From assembly GCA_016213845.1 (NCBI GenBank), contig JACQZN010000096.1, positions 60,936 to 124,935 on the forward strand: a stretch of DNA of 64,000 nucleotides, written 5' to 3'. This document shows positions 41,909-52,605 of the stretch, piece by piece (within the stretch, counting starts at the first letter, position 1; every line of letters begins with the position of its first letter). The notes below the pieces were generated by a model. It searched no databases and was not told the DNA's origin. It saw only the letters and a program-made list of their open reading frames with translations. The DNA is from Candidatus Wallbacteria bacterium (lineage in GTDB: Bacteria > Muiribacteriota > UBA6191 > JACPRK01). Both the position numbers and the translations under genes were made by a program.

Positions 41909-44875
41909 ATGACGCATCCCCCCAAGGACGCCAGAGGAGCCGTTCGCGCGGCGCTCGCCCGCAAGGGCGGACGCGAGCTCTGGCGCAGCCTGGACGAGCT
42001 GGCCGGCACGCCTGCCTTCGAGCAGTTGCTGGCCGACGAGTTCCCTCGCCAGGCCTCGGAGCCGATGGATGCAGTGAGTCGCCGCAAATTCCTGGGGCTG
42101 ATGGGCGCCTCGCTGGCGCTGGGCGGCCTGTCCGGCTGCATCAAGCAGCCGCTCGAGACCATCGTCCCCTACGTCCGCCCCCCGGAGCAGCTGGTCCCGG
42201 GTACGCCGCTCTTCTTCGCCACGGCCGCCACTCTGGGCGGTTACGCGACCGGCATCCTGGTCGAGAGTCACGAGGGGCGGCCCACCAAGATCGAGGGCAA
42301 CCCCGATCACCCCGCGAGCCTTGGCGCCGTCGACGCCTTCACCCAGGCCTCCATCCTCTCGCTCTACGATCCCGATCGCTCCCAGGTCGTCACGCACGAC
42401 GCCCAGATCTCCACCTGGGACGCGCTCCTGGCCGAGCTCGAGGCCGCCCTTGCCGCCGCGGCCCAGGACAAGGGCGCCCGGCTGCGCCTGCTGACCGGCA
42501 CCGTCACGTCGCCCACGATGGCCCGCCAGCTGGAGCTCTTCCTGGCGCGTTTCCCGGCCGCGCGCTGGCACCAGTACGAGCCCGTCAACCGGGACAACTC
42601 CCTGGCCGGCGCCCGCCTGGCCTTCGGCGAGCCGCTTTCGCTCTTGCCGCGCCTCGACGCCGCCGACGTCATCCTCGCCCTCGATTGCGACTTCCTCGCC
42701 TGCGGTCCGGGCCACATCCGCGCCACGCGAGACTTCGCCGCCAAGCGCCAGCCCGTCGCGACGGGCGTCCCCGGCAACCGGCTCTACGCGCTGGAGAGCA
42801 GCCCCTCCATCACCGGGGCCAAGGCCGATCACCGCCTGCCCCTGGCACCGGGCCGCATCGCCGCGTTCGCCCGCCACCTGGCGCGCAGGCTAGGCATCGC
42901 CGCCGCCGGCGAGCCGCCCGCGCTCGATGAGGGCGAGGCGCGCTGGCTCGATGCCATCGCCACCGACCTCACCGCCCAGGGCCGCCGCGGCCACACCGCC
43001 ATCCTGGCCGGAGAGCAGCTCCCCCCGGCCATCCACGCCCTCGTCCACGCCGCAAACGAGGCGCTCGGCAACTTCGGCTCCACCCTCTTCGCCATCCCGG
43101 CCGTCGAGCATCGTCCGGAAAATCAGACCGAATCGCTCCGCCAGCTCGTAACGGAGATGATGTCGGGGACGCTCGACACGGTGGTCGTGCTCGGTGGGAA
43201 CCCGGTCTACGACGCGCCGGCCGATCTCCATTTCGCCGAGGCCCTCTCGCGAGTGAAGCGGCGCTTCCGATTCGGCCTCTACGAGGACGAGACCTCCGCG
43301 GCCTGCCAGTGGCACGGCCCCGAGACTCACTATCTGGAAAGCTGGAGCGACGCGCGCGCGTTCGACGGCACCGTCAGCCTGGTCCAGCCGCTGATCGCCC
43401 CGCTCTACTCCGGCCGCTCTGCCCACGAAGTGCTGGCCATCCTCGGCGGCCAGGCCGGCCAGAGCAGCCACGACCTCGTCAAGTCCCACTGGAAGTCACA
43501 GGCCAGTCCCCCCGATTTCGAGGCCTGGTGGCAGAAGGCGCTCCACGACGGGCTCATCCGCGATTCCGCCCCGGCCCAGGCAACGCCAAAGTCGACGCTC
43601 GCCAAGCTCGACTTTCCGGAGGACCCAGGCCACGGTCTGGAGCTCCTCTTCCGGGCGGACCCGACGATCTACGACGGGCGCTTCGCCAACAATGGCTGGC
43701 TGCAGGAGCTGCCGAAGCCTCTGACCAAGCTCACCTGGGACAACGCCGCGCTCATCGCCCCCGCCACGGCCCGGAAGCTGGGACTGGCCAGCGAGGACGC
43801 CGTGACGATCGAGCTCGACGGCCGCAGCGTCCGCGCCCCCGTCTTCATCGTCCCCGGCCACTGCGAGGGCGCGCTCACTCTGCATCTGGGCTACGGGCGC
43901 TGGCAGGGTGGACGCTCGCTCGCGGGCGCCGGCTTCAACGCCTACGCGCTACGCTCCACCGCCGCGCCCTGGAATGCAGGCGGTGCACGCGTCGGCAGAA
44001 CCGGCGAGCGCTGGGAGCTGGCCTGCACCCAGCTCCACCAGAACATGAAGGGCCGAGACCTGGTGCGCGTGGAGTCACCGGCCCAGGGCAACGACCACGG
44101 ACACCACGCCGGCGGCGAGGGCCACCACCCCTCGATGTACCCGCCTGTGCCCTACCCGGGCTACGCCTGGGGCATGGCCATCGACCTCAACAGCTGCGTC
44201 GGCTGCAACTCCTGCGTCGTCGCCTGCCAGTCGGAGAACAACATCCCGGTCGTCGGCAAGGACCAGGTCATCCGCGGCCGCGAGATGCACTGGATCCGCG
44301 TCGACACCTACCATGAGGGGCCGCCCGAGAACCCGCGCACTTACCACCAGCCGGTGCCCTGCATGCACTGCGAGAACGCCCCGTGCGAGGTGGTCTGCCC
44401 GGTCGGCGCCACCAGCCACAGCGAGGAGGGCCTCAATGACATGGCCTACAACCGCTGCGTCGGGACGAAGTACTGCTCCAACAACTGCCCCTACAAGGTG
44501 CGCCGCTTCAACTTCCTCCAGTACTCCGACTACGAGACGCCGAGTCTCAAGATGCTCGCCAATCCCAATGTCACGGTCCGAAGCCTGGGCGTGATGGAGA
44601 AGTGCACCTTCTGCGTGCAGCGGATCAACGCGGGCCGCATCAAGGCCGAAAAGGAGGACCGCCGCGTGACTGACGGCGAGATCGTGTCGGCCTGCCAGGC
44701 GGCATGCCCGGCGCAGGCGATCGTCTTCGGCGACGTGAACGATCCCGCTAGCCGCGTCTCGCGCCTCAAGGCCCAGCAACGTAACTACTCGCTGCTGGAG
44801 GAGCTGAACGCCAAACCTCGCACCACGTACCTGTCGACCCTGCTGAACCCGAATCCCGCCCTCACCAAGGGATGA
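41909..44875 (+). CDS. actB: alternative complex III subunit ActB, molybdopterin-oxidoreductase-like plus Fe-S domain
   Basis: This is a 988-residue fusion. A twin-arginine motif (SRRKFL, 57-62) with a hydrophobic stretch and Cys77 marks export. Residues about 90-720 resemble a molybdopterin oxidoreductase catalytic subunit, and in ActB this part is known to lack the cofactor. From about 755 there is a four-cluster ferredoxin-like domain: C763, C766, C769 and C773 in NSCVGCNSCVVACQ, then CMHCENAPCEVVCP, CVGTKYCSNNCP and CTFCVQ with ACQAACPAQA. The fusion of the two parts is normal for ActB. It carries electrons from quinol oxidation to ActA. It lies immediately before actC. Confidence 0.93.
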   Translation: MTHPPKDARGAVRAALARKGGRELWRSLDELAGTPAFEQLLADEFPRQASEPMDAVSRRKFLGLMGASLALGGLSGCIKQPLETIVPYVRPPEQLVPGTPLFFATAATLGGYATGILVESHEGRPTKIEGNPDHPASLGAVDAFTQASILSLYDPDRSQVVTHDAQISTWDALLAELEAALAAAAQDKGARLRLLTGTVTSPTMARQLELFLARFPAARWHQYEPVNRDNSLAGARLAFGEPLSLLPRLDAADVILALDCDFLACGPGHIRATRDFAAKRQPVATGVPGNRLYALESSPSITGAKADHRLPLAPGRIAAFARHLARRLGIAAAGEPPALDEGEARWLDAIATDLTAQGRRGHTAILAGEQLPPAIHALVHAANEALGNFGSTLFAIPAVEHRPENQTESLRQLVTEMMSGTLDTVVVLGGNPVYDAPADLHFAEALSRVKRRFRFGLYEDETSAACQWHGPETHYLESWSDARAFDGTVSLVQPLIAPLYSGRSAHEVLAILGGQAGQSSHDLVKSHWKSQASPPDFEAWWQKALHDGLIRDSAPAQATPKSTLAKLDFPEDPGHGLELLFRADPTIYDGRFANNGWLQELPKPLTKLTWDNAALIAPATARKLGLASEDAVTIELDGRSVRAPVFIVPGHCEGALTLHLGYGRWQGGRSLAGAGFNAYALRSTAAPWNAGGARVGRTGERWELACTQLHQNMKGRDLVRVESPAQGNDHGHHAGGEGHHPSMYPPVPYPGYAWGMAIDLNSCVGCNSCVVACQSENNIPVVGKDQVIRGREMHWIRVDTYHEGPPENPRTYHQPVPCMHCENAPCEVVCPVGATSHSEEGLNDMAYNRCVGTKYCSNNCPYKVRRFNFLQYSDYETPSLKMLANPNVTVRSLGVMEKCTFCVQRINAGRIKAEKEDRRVTDGEIVSACQAACPAQAIVFGDVNDPASRVSRLKAQQRNYSLLEELNAKPRTTYLSTLLNPNPALTKG

Positions 44876-44879
44876 ACCG

Positions 44880-46258
<1,379 letters not shown>

Positions 46259-46259
<1 letters not shown>

Positions 46260-46795
46260 TGAAGCAATCGCCGCTGTTCGCCCTGCTGGCCGAGTTCGAG
46301 CGTGTCGAGGAGTTGCGCTCGGCGGCCGAGCGCGTGCGCGACGAGGGCTACACGCAGTTCGAGGCCTACGCCCCCTTCCCGGTGGCCGGGCTGGCCGAGG
46401 CGATCGGCTTCCACACGGTCCTCTTGCCGATGGCCGTGCTCGGCGGCGGCATCTTCGGCTGCGTCGCCGGTTTCCTGCTGCAGTACTACGTGGCCGTGAT
46501 CGCCTATCCCATCAACATCGGCGGACGCCCGCTCAACAGCTGGCCGGCGTTCATTCCGATCACCTTCGAGACGACGGTCCTCTGCGCGTCGCTGACCGCG
46601 GTGCTGGGGATGCTCGCCTTCAACGGCCTGCCGCGCCCCCATCATCCCCTGTTCGCCGTGCCGGCCTTCCGCCGGGCGACGCGCGACCGGTTCTTCATCG
46701 CCGTGGCCTCCAGCGACCCCAAGTTCGAGTCCGAGTCGACCCGGCGGTTCCTGCAGGGGCTGAACCCGAGCGAGGTGCACGATGTTCCGCGGTGA
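46259..46795 (+). CDS. actD: alternative complex III subunit ActD (DUF3341)
   Basis: This is a 178-residue protein with an N-terminal soluble part (FEAYAPFPVAGLAEAIGFHT) and two membrane helices (about 58-82 and 95-120), the DUF3341 layout. The NIGGRPLNSWPAFIPITFE segment between the helices is characteristic. Its start overlaps the actC stop, and its end overlaps the actE start by 14 bases. ActD is a structural membrane subunit without cofactor. Confidence 0.92.
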
Positions 46796-47384
46796 CGCGC
46801 GCGCCGGGGCACTGGCGATGGTGGCGTTGACCACCGCGGTCTTCGGCCTCGCAGGCTGCGTACAGAAGATGGCCGTGCAGCCGCGCTACCGGCCGCTGGC
46901 CGCAAGCGAGCTCTTCGCCGACGGCAAGTCCGCGCGACCGCTGGTGGCCGGGACGGTGGCACGCGGGCAGCTGCGCACCGACGAGCACCTCTACACCGGT
47001 CGCGTGGCCGGCAAGCTCGCGGACGCTCTCCCCTTCCCTGCCGATCGCAAGCTGCTCCTGCGCGGCCGGGAACGCTACAACATCTACTGCGCCCCATGCC
47101 ACGACCGGGCCGGCACGGGCGATGGGATGGTCGTTCAGCGCGGGTACCGCCGGCCCCCATCGTTCCACGTGGAGCGGCTGCGCTCCGCCACACCCATCGG
47201 CCACTTCTTCGACGTGACCACGAACGGCTTCGGCGCGATGCCCGATTACGCCACGCAGATCCCGGTCCGGGACCGATGGGCCATCTCGGCCTACATCCGG
47301 GCGCTCCAACTCAGCCAGAATGCGAAGCTAGAGGACGCCCCAGGCCCCGAGAGAGCGCGACTCGAGGATGTGAAGCCCAGATGA
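46782..47384 (+). CDS. actE: alternative complex III subunit ActE, monoheme cytochrome c lipoprotein
   Basis: This is a 200-residue protein. A lipoprotein signal ends GLAGC (Cys24), and the heme motif CAPCH lies in YCAPCHDRAGTGDGMVVQRG near residue 105, followed by PSFHVERLR and the methionine-containing NGFGAMPDYATQI. This is the class I cytochrome c of ActE, anchored by lipid outside the inner membrane. It would pass electrons from ActA to the oxidase cytochrome c domain. It is coupled to actF by ATGA overlap. Confidence 0.92.
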   Translation: MFRGDARAGALAMVALTTAVFGLAGCVQKMAVQPRYRPLAASELFADGKSARPLVAGTVARGQLRTDEHLYTGRVAGKLADALPFPADRKLLLRGRERYNIYCAPCHDRAGTGDGMVVQRGYRRPPSFHVERLRSATPIGHFFDVTTNGFGAMPDYATQIPVRDRWAISAYIRALQLSQNAKLEDAPGPERARLEDVKPR

Positions 47385-48562
47385 TCCCGCACGACCTCGA
47401 TACCACGCTCCGCCGCCTGCAGCGAAGGGCGCTGCTGGTCGGTTGCGCGGCGCTGGCCTGCTGTCTGGCGGCGGCGGCAGCAGCGCCCGGGCAGTTCTTC
47501 CGCTCTTACCTGGTCGGCTTCGTCTACTGCGCCGGCTTCCCGCTCGGCGCGCTGGCCGTCCTGATGGTCCACCACCTGGTCGGTGGCGCCTGGGGACACC
47601 TGACTCGCCGGTTCCTGGAGGCCTCGACCCGCACCCTGCCAGTCCTGACGCTCCTCTTCATGCCGGTCGCCATCGGTACCCGCTGGCTCTATCCATGGAC
47701 CGACGCTGCGGCAGTCGGCTCCGACGCGCTCCTGCGGCACAAGGCGCTCTGGCTCAACTTCCCGTTCTTCATCGGGCGCGCAGCCTTCTACTTCGCGGTC
47801 TGGTGGACGCTGGCCTGGGTGCTCAACCGCTGGTCGGCCCGCCAGGACCGGACGGGCGACCCTGCCTTGCTCGACCGCTTCGCCAGCCTGAGCGCCGCGG
47901 GCCTGGTCGTCTTCGCCCTCACCGGCAGCTTCGCCGCCTTCGACTGGCTGATGTCCACCGAACCGAAGTGGTTCTCGACGATCTACGGCGCCATGGTGGC
48001 CATGGGGTGGATGCTGGCCGCGCTTGCCTTCACCGTCATCGTTGCCCACTACCTCTCGGACCGGGAGCCGGTCCGGTCCGCCGCCGACGAGCAGTCCTTC
48101 AACGACCTGGGAAACCTGATGCTCGCCTTCCTGATGCTCTGGACTTACATGGCGCTCTCGCAGTTCCTGCTGATCTGGAGCGCCAACCTGCCGGAGGAGA
48201 TCGAGTGGTACCTGCTGCGGTTCTCGGGCAGCTGGCTGGCCGTGGCCATCTCGCTGCCCGTATTCCATTACCTGGTGCCGTTTCTGGCATTGCTGTCGAG
48301 ACCGCTCAAGCGCTGCGCCCCGGCGCTGGTGAAGGTGGCCGGGCTGCTCCTGGTGATGCGCCTGGTGGACAACTACTGGCTCATCGCCCCGGTCTACGCT
48401 CACGGCGGCGTCCATGCGCACTGGATGGATGCACTCTGTCCGATCGGAATCTGCGGGCTCTGGCTAGCCGCCTTCTGCTGGCAGCTCCGGCAGATGCCGC
48501 TCATCCCGCTGCACGACCAGGAGCCCGAGACCGCTCAGCACGAGGTGCCCGCGCATGGCTAA
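47381..48562 (+). CDS. actF: alternative complex III subunit ActF, membrane protein
   Basis: This is a 393-residue protein with about ten membrane helices. The segments KALWLNFPFFIGRAAFYF, SFAAFDWLMSTEPKWFSTIYG and WTYMALSQFLLIWSANLPEE are typical of ActF, a shortened relative of ActC. The start overlaps the actE stop. It completes the ActABCDEF set. It is a structural partner of ActC in the membrane. Confidence 0.92.
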   Translation: MIPHDLDTTLRRLQRRALLVGCAALACCLAAAAAAPGQFFRSYLVGFVYCAGFPLGALAVLMVHHLVGGAWGHLTRRFLEASTRTLPVLTLLFMPVAIGTRWLYPWTDAAAVGSDALLRHKALWLNFPFFIGRAAFYFAVWWTLAWVLNRWSARQDRTGDPALLDRFASLSAAGLVVFALTGSFAAFDWLMSTEPKWFSTIYGAMVAMGWMLAALAFTVIVAHYLSDREPVRSAADEQSFNDLGNLMLAFLMLWTYMALSQFLLIWSANLPEEIEWYLLRFSGSWLAVAISLPVFHYLVPFLALLSRPLKRCAPALVKVAGLLLVMRLVDNYWLIAPVYAHGGVHAHWMDALCPIGICGLWLAAFCWQLRQMPLIPLHDQEPETAQHEVPAHG

Positions 48563-49046
48563 GAAGCGACGCGACCCGGCGAAGTCCCGCGAAGGCCGCG
48601 CGCCCCTGGCTGCGCCGCCCGAGCGCGACGCCGCGCCGAGCTCCCACACGCCTGAGCTCTCCGCCCACGGCGCCGGGAGCACCGCGCCGCAAATCGACCG
48701 CCACGTGCCCGGGGTCGCCGCCATGGCCGTGGCGCTTGTGGCGCTGGTGGTCGGTTCGATGGCCCTGATGCAGGGGCTGGTCTCCTTCCTCTCCGACACG
48801 CGGCTCGGACGGTCGGCAGCAGCCCCCTTGCCGGTCGACAGCGCTGGATTGAGGCCTGCGGAGGGCGCCCGGAGCATCGCGTACCAGCAGCGGCTGGCGC
48901 TCGAGAGCCGCGAGCGCGCGCTGCTGACCACCTACGAATGGGTGGACCCCGCGGCAGGCGTCATCCGAATTCCGGTCGACCGGGCCATCGAGCTGCTCTC
49001 GGAGCGGCCGTTGCCCCACCGCACACCGCCGGCGGTGATCCGATGA
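48555..49046 (+). CDS. small single-pass membrane protein between actF and the SCO gene
   Basis: This is a 163-residue protein whose start overlaps the actF end by 8 bases. A charged N-terminus (MAKKRRDPAKSREGR) and a Pro/Ala-rich segment come before one membrane helix (about 52-76). The external part contains YEWVDPAAGVIRIPVDRAIEL, a pattern found in small proteins beside SCO genes in respiratory loci. No cysteine pair or heme motif is seen, so it is not an electron carrier. The position suggests an assembly or accessory role for the oxidase; this is inference. Its stop overlaps the next start. Confidence 0.65.
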   Translation: MAKKRRDPAKSREGRAPLAAPPERDAAPSSHTPELSAHGAGSTAPQIDRHVPGVAAMAVALVALVVGSMALMQGLVSFLSDTRLGRSAAAPLPVDSAGLRPAEGARSIAYQQRLALESRERALLTTYEWVDPAAGVIRIPVDRAIELLSERPLPHRTPPAVIR

Positions 49047-49897
49047 AGAGAGCGCTCTCACGCTTCTTCGGCGAAGCCGGCACAGCGGTCCGAAGGGCAA
49101 CGGTTCTCGCGGCGGTGCTGGCCAGCGCGGGCGTCGCCTGGGGCGCGGAGCCCGCCTCCGCACGACCCAAGATGCTGGCCGACGTCGCCATCGATCAGCG
49201 TCTGGACCAGCCGGTGCCGCCCGAGCTCCAGTTCCGCGACGAGACCGGCCGGCTGGTCGCCTTGAAGTCGTACTTCGGAGAGAAGCCGATCGTCCTGGCG
49301 CTCGTCTACTACCAGTGCCCGATGCTCTGCACGATGACGCTCAACGGGCTGGTGGCCGCGATGAAGCCGCTGGACCTGACTCCGGGCAAGGACTTCACGG
49401 TGCTCACGGTCAGCTTCGACCCGACGGAGAAGCACCCGCTGGCCGCTGCCAAGAAGCGCAGCTACCTCTCGCAGTACGGCCGTCCGGGCGCCGAAGAAGG
49501 CTGGCACTTTCTGACCGGCGACCGCGACGCAGTCCAGAAGCTGACGGCCGCGGTCGGGTTCCGCTACCGCTACGACGCCGAGACCGCGCAGTACGCGCAC
49601 GCGGCCGGCCTGGTGGTGCTGACACCGTCCGGCAAGGTCTCGCGGTACTTCTACGGAGTCGAGTACTCGACACGGGATCTGCGGCTGGCGCTGGTCGATT
49701 CCGCCGAGGGAAAGATCGGCTCTGCGGTCGACCAGATCCTGCTCTACTGCTATCGCTACGATCCGGTCCACGGCAAGTACGGGCTGGTCGTCATGAACGT
49801 CATCCGGTTGCTCGGCACCGCCACGGTGCTGGCGCTCGGGGCCTTCGTCGTCCTGGCCAACAGGCGAGAGAAACGTCGGCGGCCCGATTCGGCCTAG
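49043..49897 (+). CDS. SCO1/SenC-type copper chaperone
   Basis: This is a 284-residue protein starting at the ATG that overlaps the previous stop. A signal or anchor helix lies at 14-35. The thioredoxin-like domain has the copper motif C92-PML-C96 (YYQCPMLCTMTLNGL) and the conserved His186 (YAHAAG), the three ligands of the family. A C-terminal helix (about 252-275) gives a second membrane segment. SCO proteins load the CuA centre of oxidase subunit II, whose gene is next (18 bases downstream). Confidence 0.9.
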   Translation: MKRALSRFFGEAGTAVRRATVLAAVLASAGVAWGAEPASARPKMLADVAIDQRLDQPVPPELQFRDETGRLVALKSYFGEKPIVLALVYYQCPMLCTMTLNGLVAAMKPLDLTPGKDFTVLTVSFDPTEKHPLAAAKKRSYLSQYGRPGAEEGWHFLTGDRDAVQKLTAAVGFRYRYDAETAQYAHAAGLVVLTPSGKVSRYFYGVEYSTRDLRLALVDSAEGKIGSAVDQILLYCYRYDPVHGKYGLVVMNVIRLLGTATVLALGAFVVLANRREKRRRPDSA

Positions 49898-49915
49898 GGA
49901 GGCCCGTCACTCGCA

Positions 49916-50887
49916 ATGCCCCAGGGACTTCAGCTCTTCCCCCAGCAGGCCTCCACGATCGCCAAGCACGTGGACTGGCTCTACTTTTTCCTGATCGCCG
50001 TGACGATCTTTTTCGCCACGCTCGTTTGCGTGCTCGTGACGTTTTTCATGATCCGCTACCGGCGCGGCGCGAAGGTCGACCGGTCGAACCCGGTCAATCA
50101 CAGCACGACGCTCGAGCTGCTCTGGACCGGCATTCCGCTGGTGCTGGCGATGGTCATCTTCGCGTGGGGGGCGGTTCTCTTTTACGCCATCCAGACGCCC
50201 GGCCAGGGCGCGATGGAGATCTACGTCGTCGGCAAGCAGTGGATGTGGAAGCTGCAGCACCCGGCCGGCAAGAAGGAGATCAACGAGCTGCATGTGCCGC
50301 TCGGGAAGCGGGTGCGGCTCACGATGACCAGCGAGGACGTCATTCACAGCTTCTACGTGCCCGCGTTCCGCATCAAGAAGGACGTGCTGCCGGGCCGCTA
50401 CACGACGCTCTGGTTCGAGGCGACCAAGCTCGGCACGTTCCACCTCTTCTGTGCGGAGTACTGCGGGCTCGGCCACAGCCGGATGATTGGCCGCGTCGTG
50501 GTGATGACGCCCGGGGACTATGAGAAGTGGCTGTCCGGCGGGGGCAACGAGGAGCCGCTGGAAGTCTCGGGAGAGCGGCTGTTCCAGCGCCTGGCGTGCG
50601 CCACCTGCCACCGGGAGGATTCGAAGGGCCGCGGCCCATCCCTGGCGGGCGTGTTCGGCACTTCCGTGCGCTTGAAGAGCGGGGCCTCGGTGGTCGCCGA
50701 CGAGTCGTACATCCGCGAGTCGATCCTGGAGCCGCAAGCCAAGCTGACCGCCGGCTTCGACCCCGTCATGCCCACCTTCACCGGCCAGCTGGGCGAGGAG
50801 GGCATCATCCAGCTCATCGCCTACATCAAGTCCCTTGCCCGTAAGCCGGACTCCTCCGCCCCCCCCACTCCCCCGACGTCGCACTGA
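49916..50887 (+). CDS. ctaC: cytochrome c oxidase subunit II with fused cytochrome c (caa3 type)
   Basis: This is a 323-residue protein. Two membrane helices (about 23-47 and 65-90) are followed by the CuA domain with HSFYVPAFRIKKD and FCAEYCGLGHSRM, which supply His, Cys, Cys, His and Met ligands. Residues about 225-315 are a cytochrome c domain with CATCH in RLACATCHREDSKGRGP, so this is a caa3-type subunit. That heme could accept electrons directly from ActE. The C-terminus is Pro-rich. A heptamer array separates it from ctaD. Confidence 0.94.
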   Translation: MPQGLQLFPQQASTIAKHVDWLYFFLIAVTIFFATLVCVLVTFFMIRYRRGAKVDRSNPVNHSTTLELLWTGIPLVLAMVIFAWGAVLFYAIQTPGQGAMEIYVVGKQWMWKLQHPAGKKEINELHVPLGKRVRLTMTSEDVIHSFYVPAFRIKKDVLPGRYTTLWFEATKLGTFHLFCAEYCGLGHSRMIGRVVVMTPGDYEKWLSGGGNEEPLEVSGERLFQRLACATCHREDSKGRGPSLAGVFGTSVRLKSGASVVADESYIRESILEPQAKLTAGFDPVMPTFTGQLGEEGIIQLIAYIKSLARKPDSSAPPTPPTSH

Positions 50888-50891
50888 ACAC

Positions 50892-51001
50892 CCCTCGAGC
50901 CTCGAGCCTCAAGCCTCACTTCTCAAGCCTCGAGCCTCAAGCCTCACTTCTCAAGCCTCAAGCCTCAAGCCTCACTTCTCAAGCCTCACCCCTCGAGCCT
51001 C
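50892..51001. repeat. heptamer array (CCTCAAG/CCTCGAG/CCTCACT) upstream of ctaD
   Basis: About fifteen units with a 7-base period fill the gap between ctaC and ctaD and reach to 2 bases before the ctaD ATG. As a result no Shine-Dalgarno sequence is present at the usual distance from that ATG. Confidence 0.85.
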
Positions 51002-51003
51002 CC

Positions 51004-52605
51004 ATGAAATCGCACTATCTCAACGAGGACTACAGCGTCCGATCCTGGTTGCTGACGACCGACCACAAGCGGATCGGCATCCTGTTCCTCCTGTCGATCA
51101 CGCTCTTCTTCATCCTGGGCGGTGCGGCTGCGGTGGCCGTGCGACTGGAGTTGCTCACTCCGGAGGGTGACCTGGTGAGCGCGGAGGCGTACAACCGGCT
51201 GTTCACGGCCCACGGCGTGATCATGGTTTTCTTCTTCCTGATCCCGTCGATCCCGTCGGTGCTGGGGAACTTCTTCATCCCGATGATGATCGGGGCGCGG
51301 GACCTGGCGTTCCCCAGGCTGAACCTGCTGAGCTGGTACCTGTACATGGCCGGCGGACTGCTGGGGCTCTCGGCCATCGTCGGGGGCGGCATCGACACCG
51401 GCTGGACGTTCTACACGCCGTACAGCAGCGTTTTCGCCAACGGGCAGGTCATCCTGGCAGCCACGGGCGTCTTCATTGCGGGGTTTTCGAGCATCCTCAC
51501 GGGGCTGAACTTCATCGTGACGATCCACACGATGCGGGCGCCCGGACTGACGTGGTTCCGGCTGCCGCTCTTCGTCTGGGCGCACTACGCGACGTCCTTC
51601 ATCCAGGTGCTGGGGACTCCGGTGGTGGCCTCGGTGATCGCGCTGGTCGGGATCGAGCGGCTCTTCGGCGTGGGGCTTTTCGACCCGGCGCTGGGGGGCG
51701 ATCCGCTGCTCTTCCAGCACCTGTTCTGGTTTTACTCGCACCCGGCGGTCTACATCATGATCCTGCCGGCGATGGGGGTCATCAGCGAGCTGGTGACGTG
51801 CTTCTCGCGCAAGCGGATTTTCGGCTACGAGTTCGTGGCGTACTCGAGCATCGCCATAGCGGCGGTGGGCTTTCTGGTGTGGGGCCACCACATGTTCGTG
51901 AGCGGCCAGTCGATGTACGCGGGGATGGTGTTCTCGTTTCTGAGCTTCCTGGTGGCGATCCCCTCGGCGGTGAAGACGTTCAACTGGACGGCGACCCTGC
52001 ACAAGGGCTCGATCAGCTTCGCGACGCCGATGATCTACACGCTCGGGTTCCTGGGGCTCTTCGCCATCGGAGGGCTGACGGGGCTGTTCCTGGCGTGTCT
52101 GGGCGTGGACGTGCACGTGCACGACACCTACTTCGTCGTGGCGCACTTCCACTACATCATGGTGGGCGGCACGGTGATGGCGTACCTGGGCGGCATCCAC
52201 TTCTGGTGGCCCAAGATGACCGGCCGGCTCTACCCGGAATTCTGGGGGAGGCTCTCGGCGATGGTGATCTTCATCGGCTTCAACTTGACGTTCTTCCCGC
52301 AGTTTCTGCTGGGGTACATGGGGATGCCGCGGCGCTACTACGCCTACCCTGGGGAGTTCCAGGTGCTCAACGTCATGTCGACGGCCGGAGCTTCCATTCT
52401 GGGGTTCGGTTACCTGATGCCGCTCTGCTACCTGCTCTGGTCGCTCAAGTACGGTGCGGAGGCCGGCCCGAATCCGTGGAAGTCGGTCGGCCTGGAGTGG
52501 CAGACGGAGTCGCCTCCTGTTGTACAGAACTTCGAAACGACTCCCGAGGTGACCCAGGAGGCGTACGCCTACGACGCGCAGGAGGCTGAAGCCGATGCAT
52601 CCTGA
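51004..52605 (+). CDS. ctaD: cytochrome c oxidase subunit I
   Basis: This is a 533-residue heme-copper oxidase subunit I with twelve membrane helices. The binuclear-centre residues are present: H246 and Y250 (YSHPAVYIMILPAMG), H295 and H296 (WGHHMFVSG), and the heme ligand region HVHDTYFVVAHFHYIMVGG. The RLNLLSWYLYMAGG and FIPMMIGARDLAFPRLN segments are typical of A-type oxidases. The H-x3-Y cross-link motif points to the aa3/caa3 class. It starts directly after a repeat array and overlaps ctaE by 11 bases. Confidence 0.96.
   Translation: MKSHYLNEDYSVRSWLLTTDHKRIGILFLLSITLFFILGGAAAVAVRLELLTPEGDLVSAEAYNRLFTAHGVIMVFFFLIPSIPSVLGNFFIPMMIGARDLAFPRLNLLSWYLYMAGGLLGLSAIVGGGIDTGWTFYTPYSSVFANGQVILAATGVFIAGFSSILTGLNFIVTIHTMRAPGLTWFRLPLFVWAHYATSFIQVLGTPVVASVIALVGIERLFGVGLFDPALGGDPLLFQHLFWFYSHPAVYIMILPAMGVISELVTCFSRKRIFGYEFVAYSSIAIAAVGFLVWGHHMFVSGQSMYAGMVFSFLSFLVAIPSAVKTFNWTATLHKGSISFATPMIYTLGFLGLFAIGGLTGLFLACLGVDVHVHDTYFVVAHFHYIMVGGTVMAYLGGIHFWWPKMTGRLYPEFWGRLSAMVIFIGFNLTFFPQFLLGYMGMPRRYYAYPGEFQVLNVMSTAGASILGFGYLMPLCYLLWSLKYGAEAGPNPWKSVGLEWQTESPPVVQNFETTPEVTQEAYAYDAQEAEADAS

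Noticed and set aside
50835..51170. Frame translating the array before ctaD into a repeating Ser/Leu/Lys/Pro peptide
   Set aside because: It overlaps ctaC and ctaD in another frame and only reflects the 7-base repeat read as 7-residue units.
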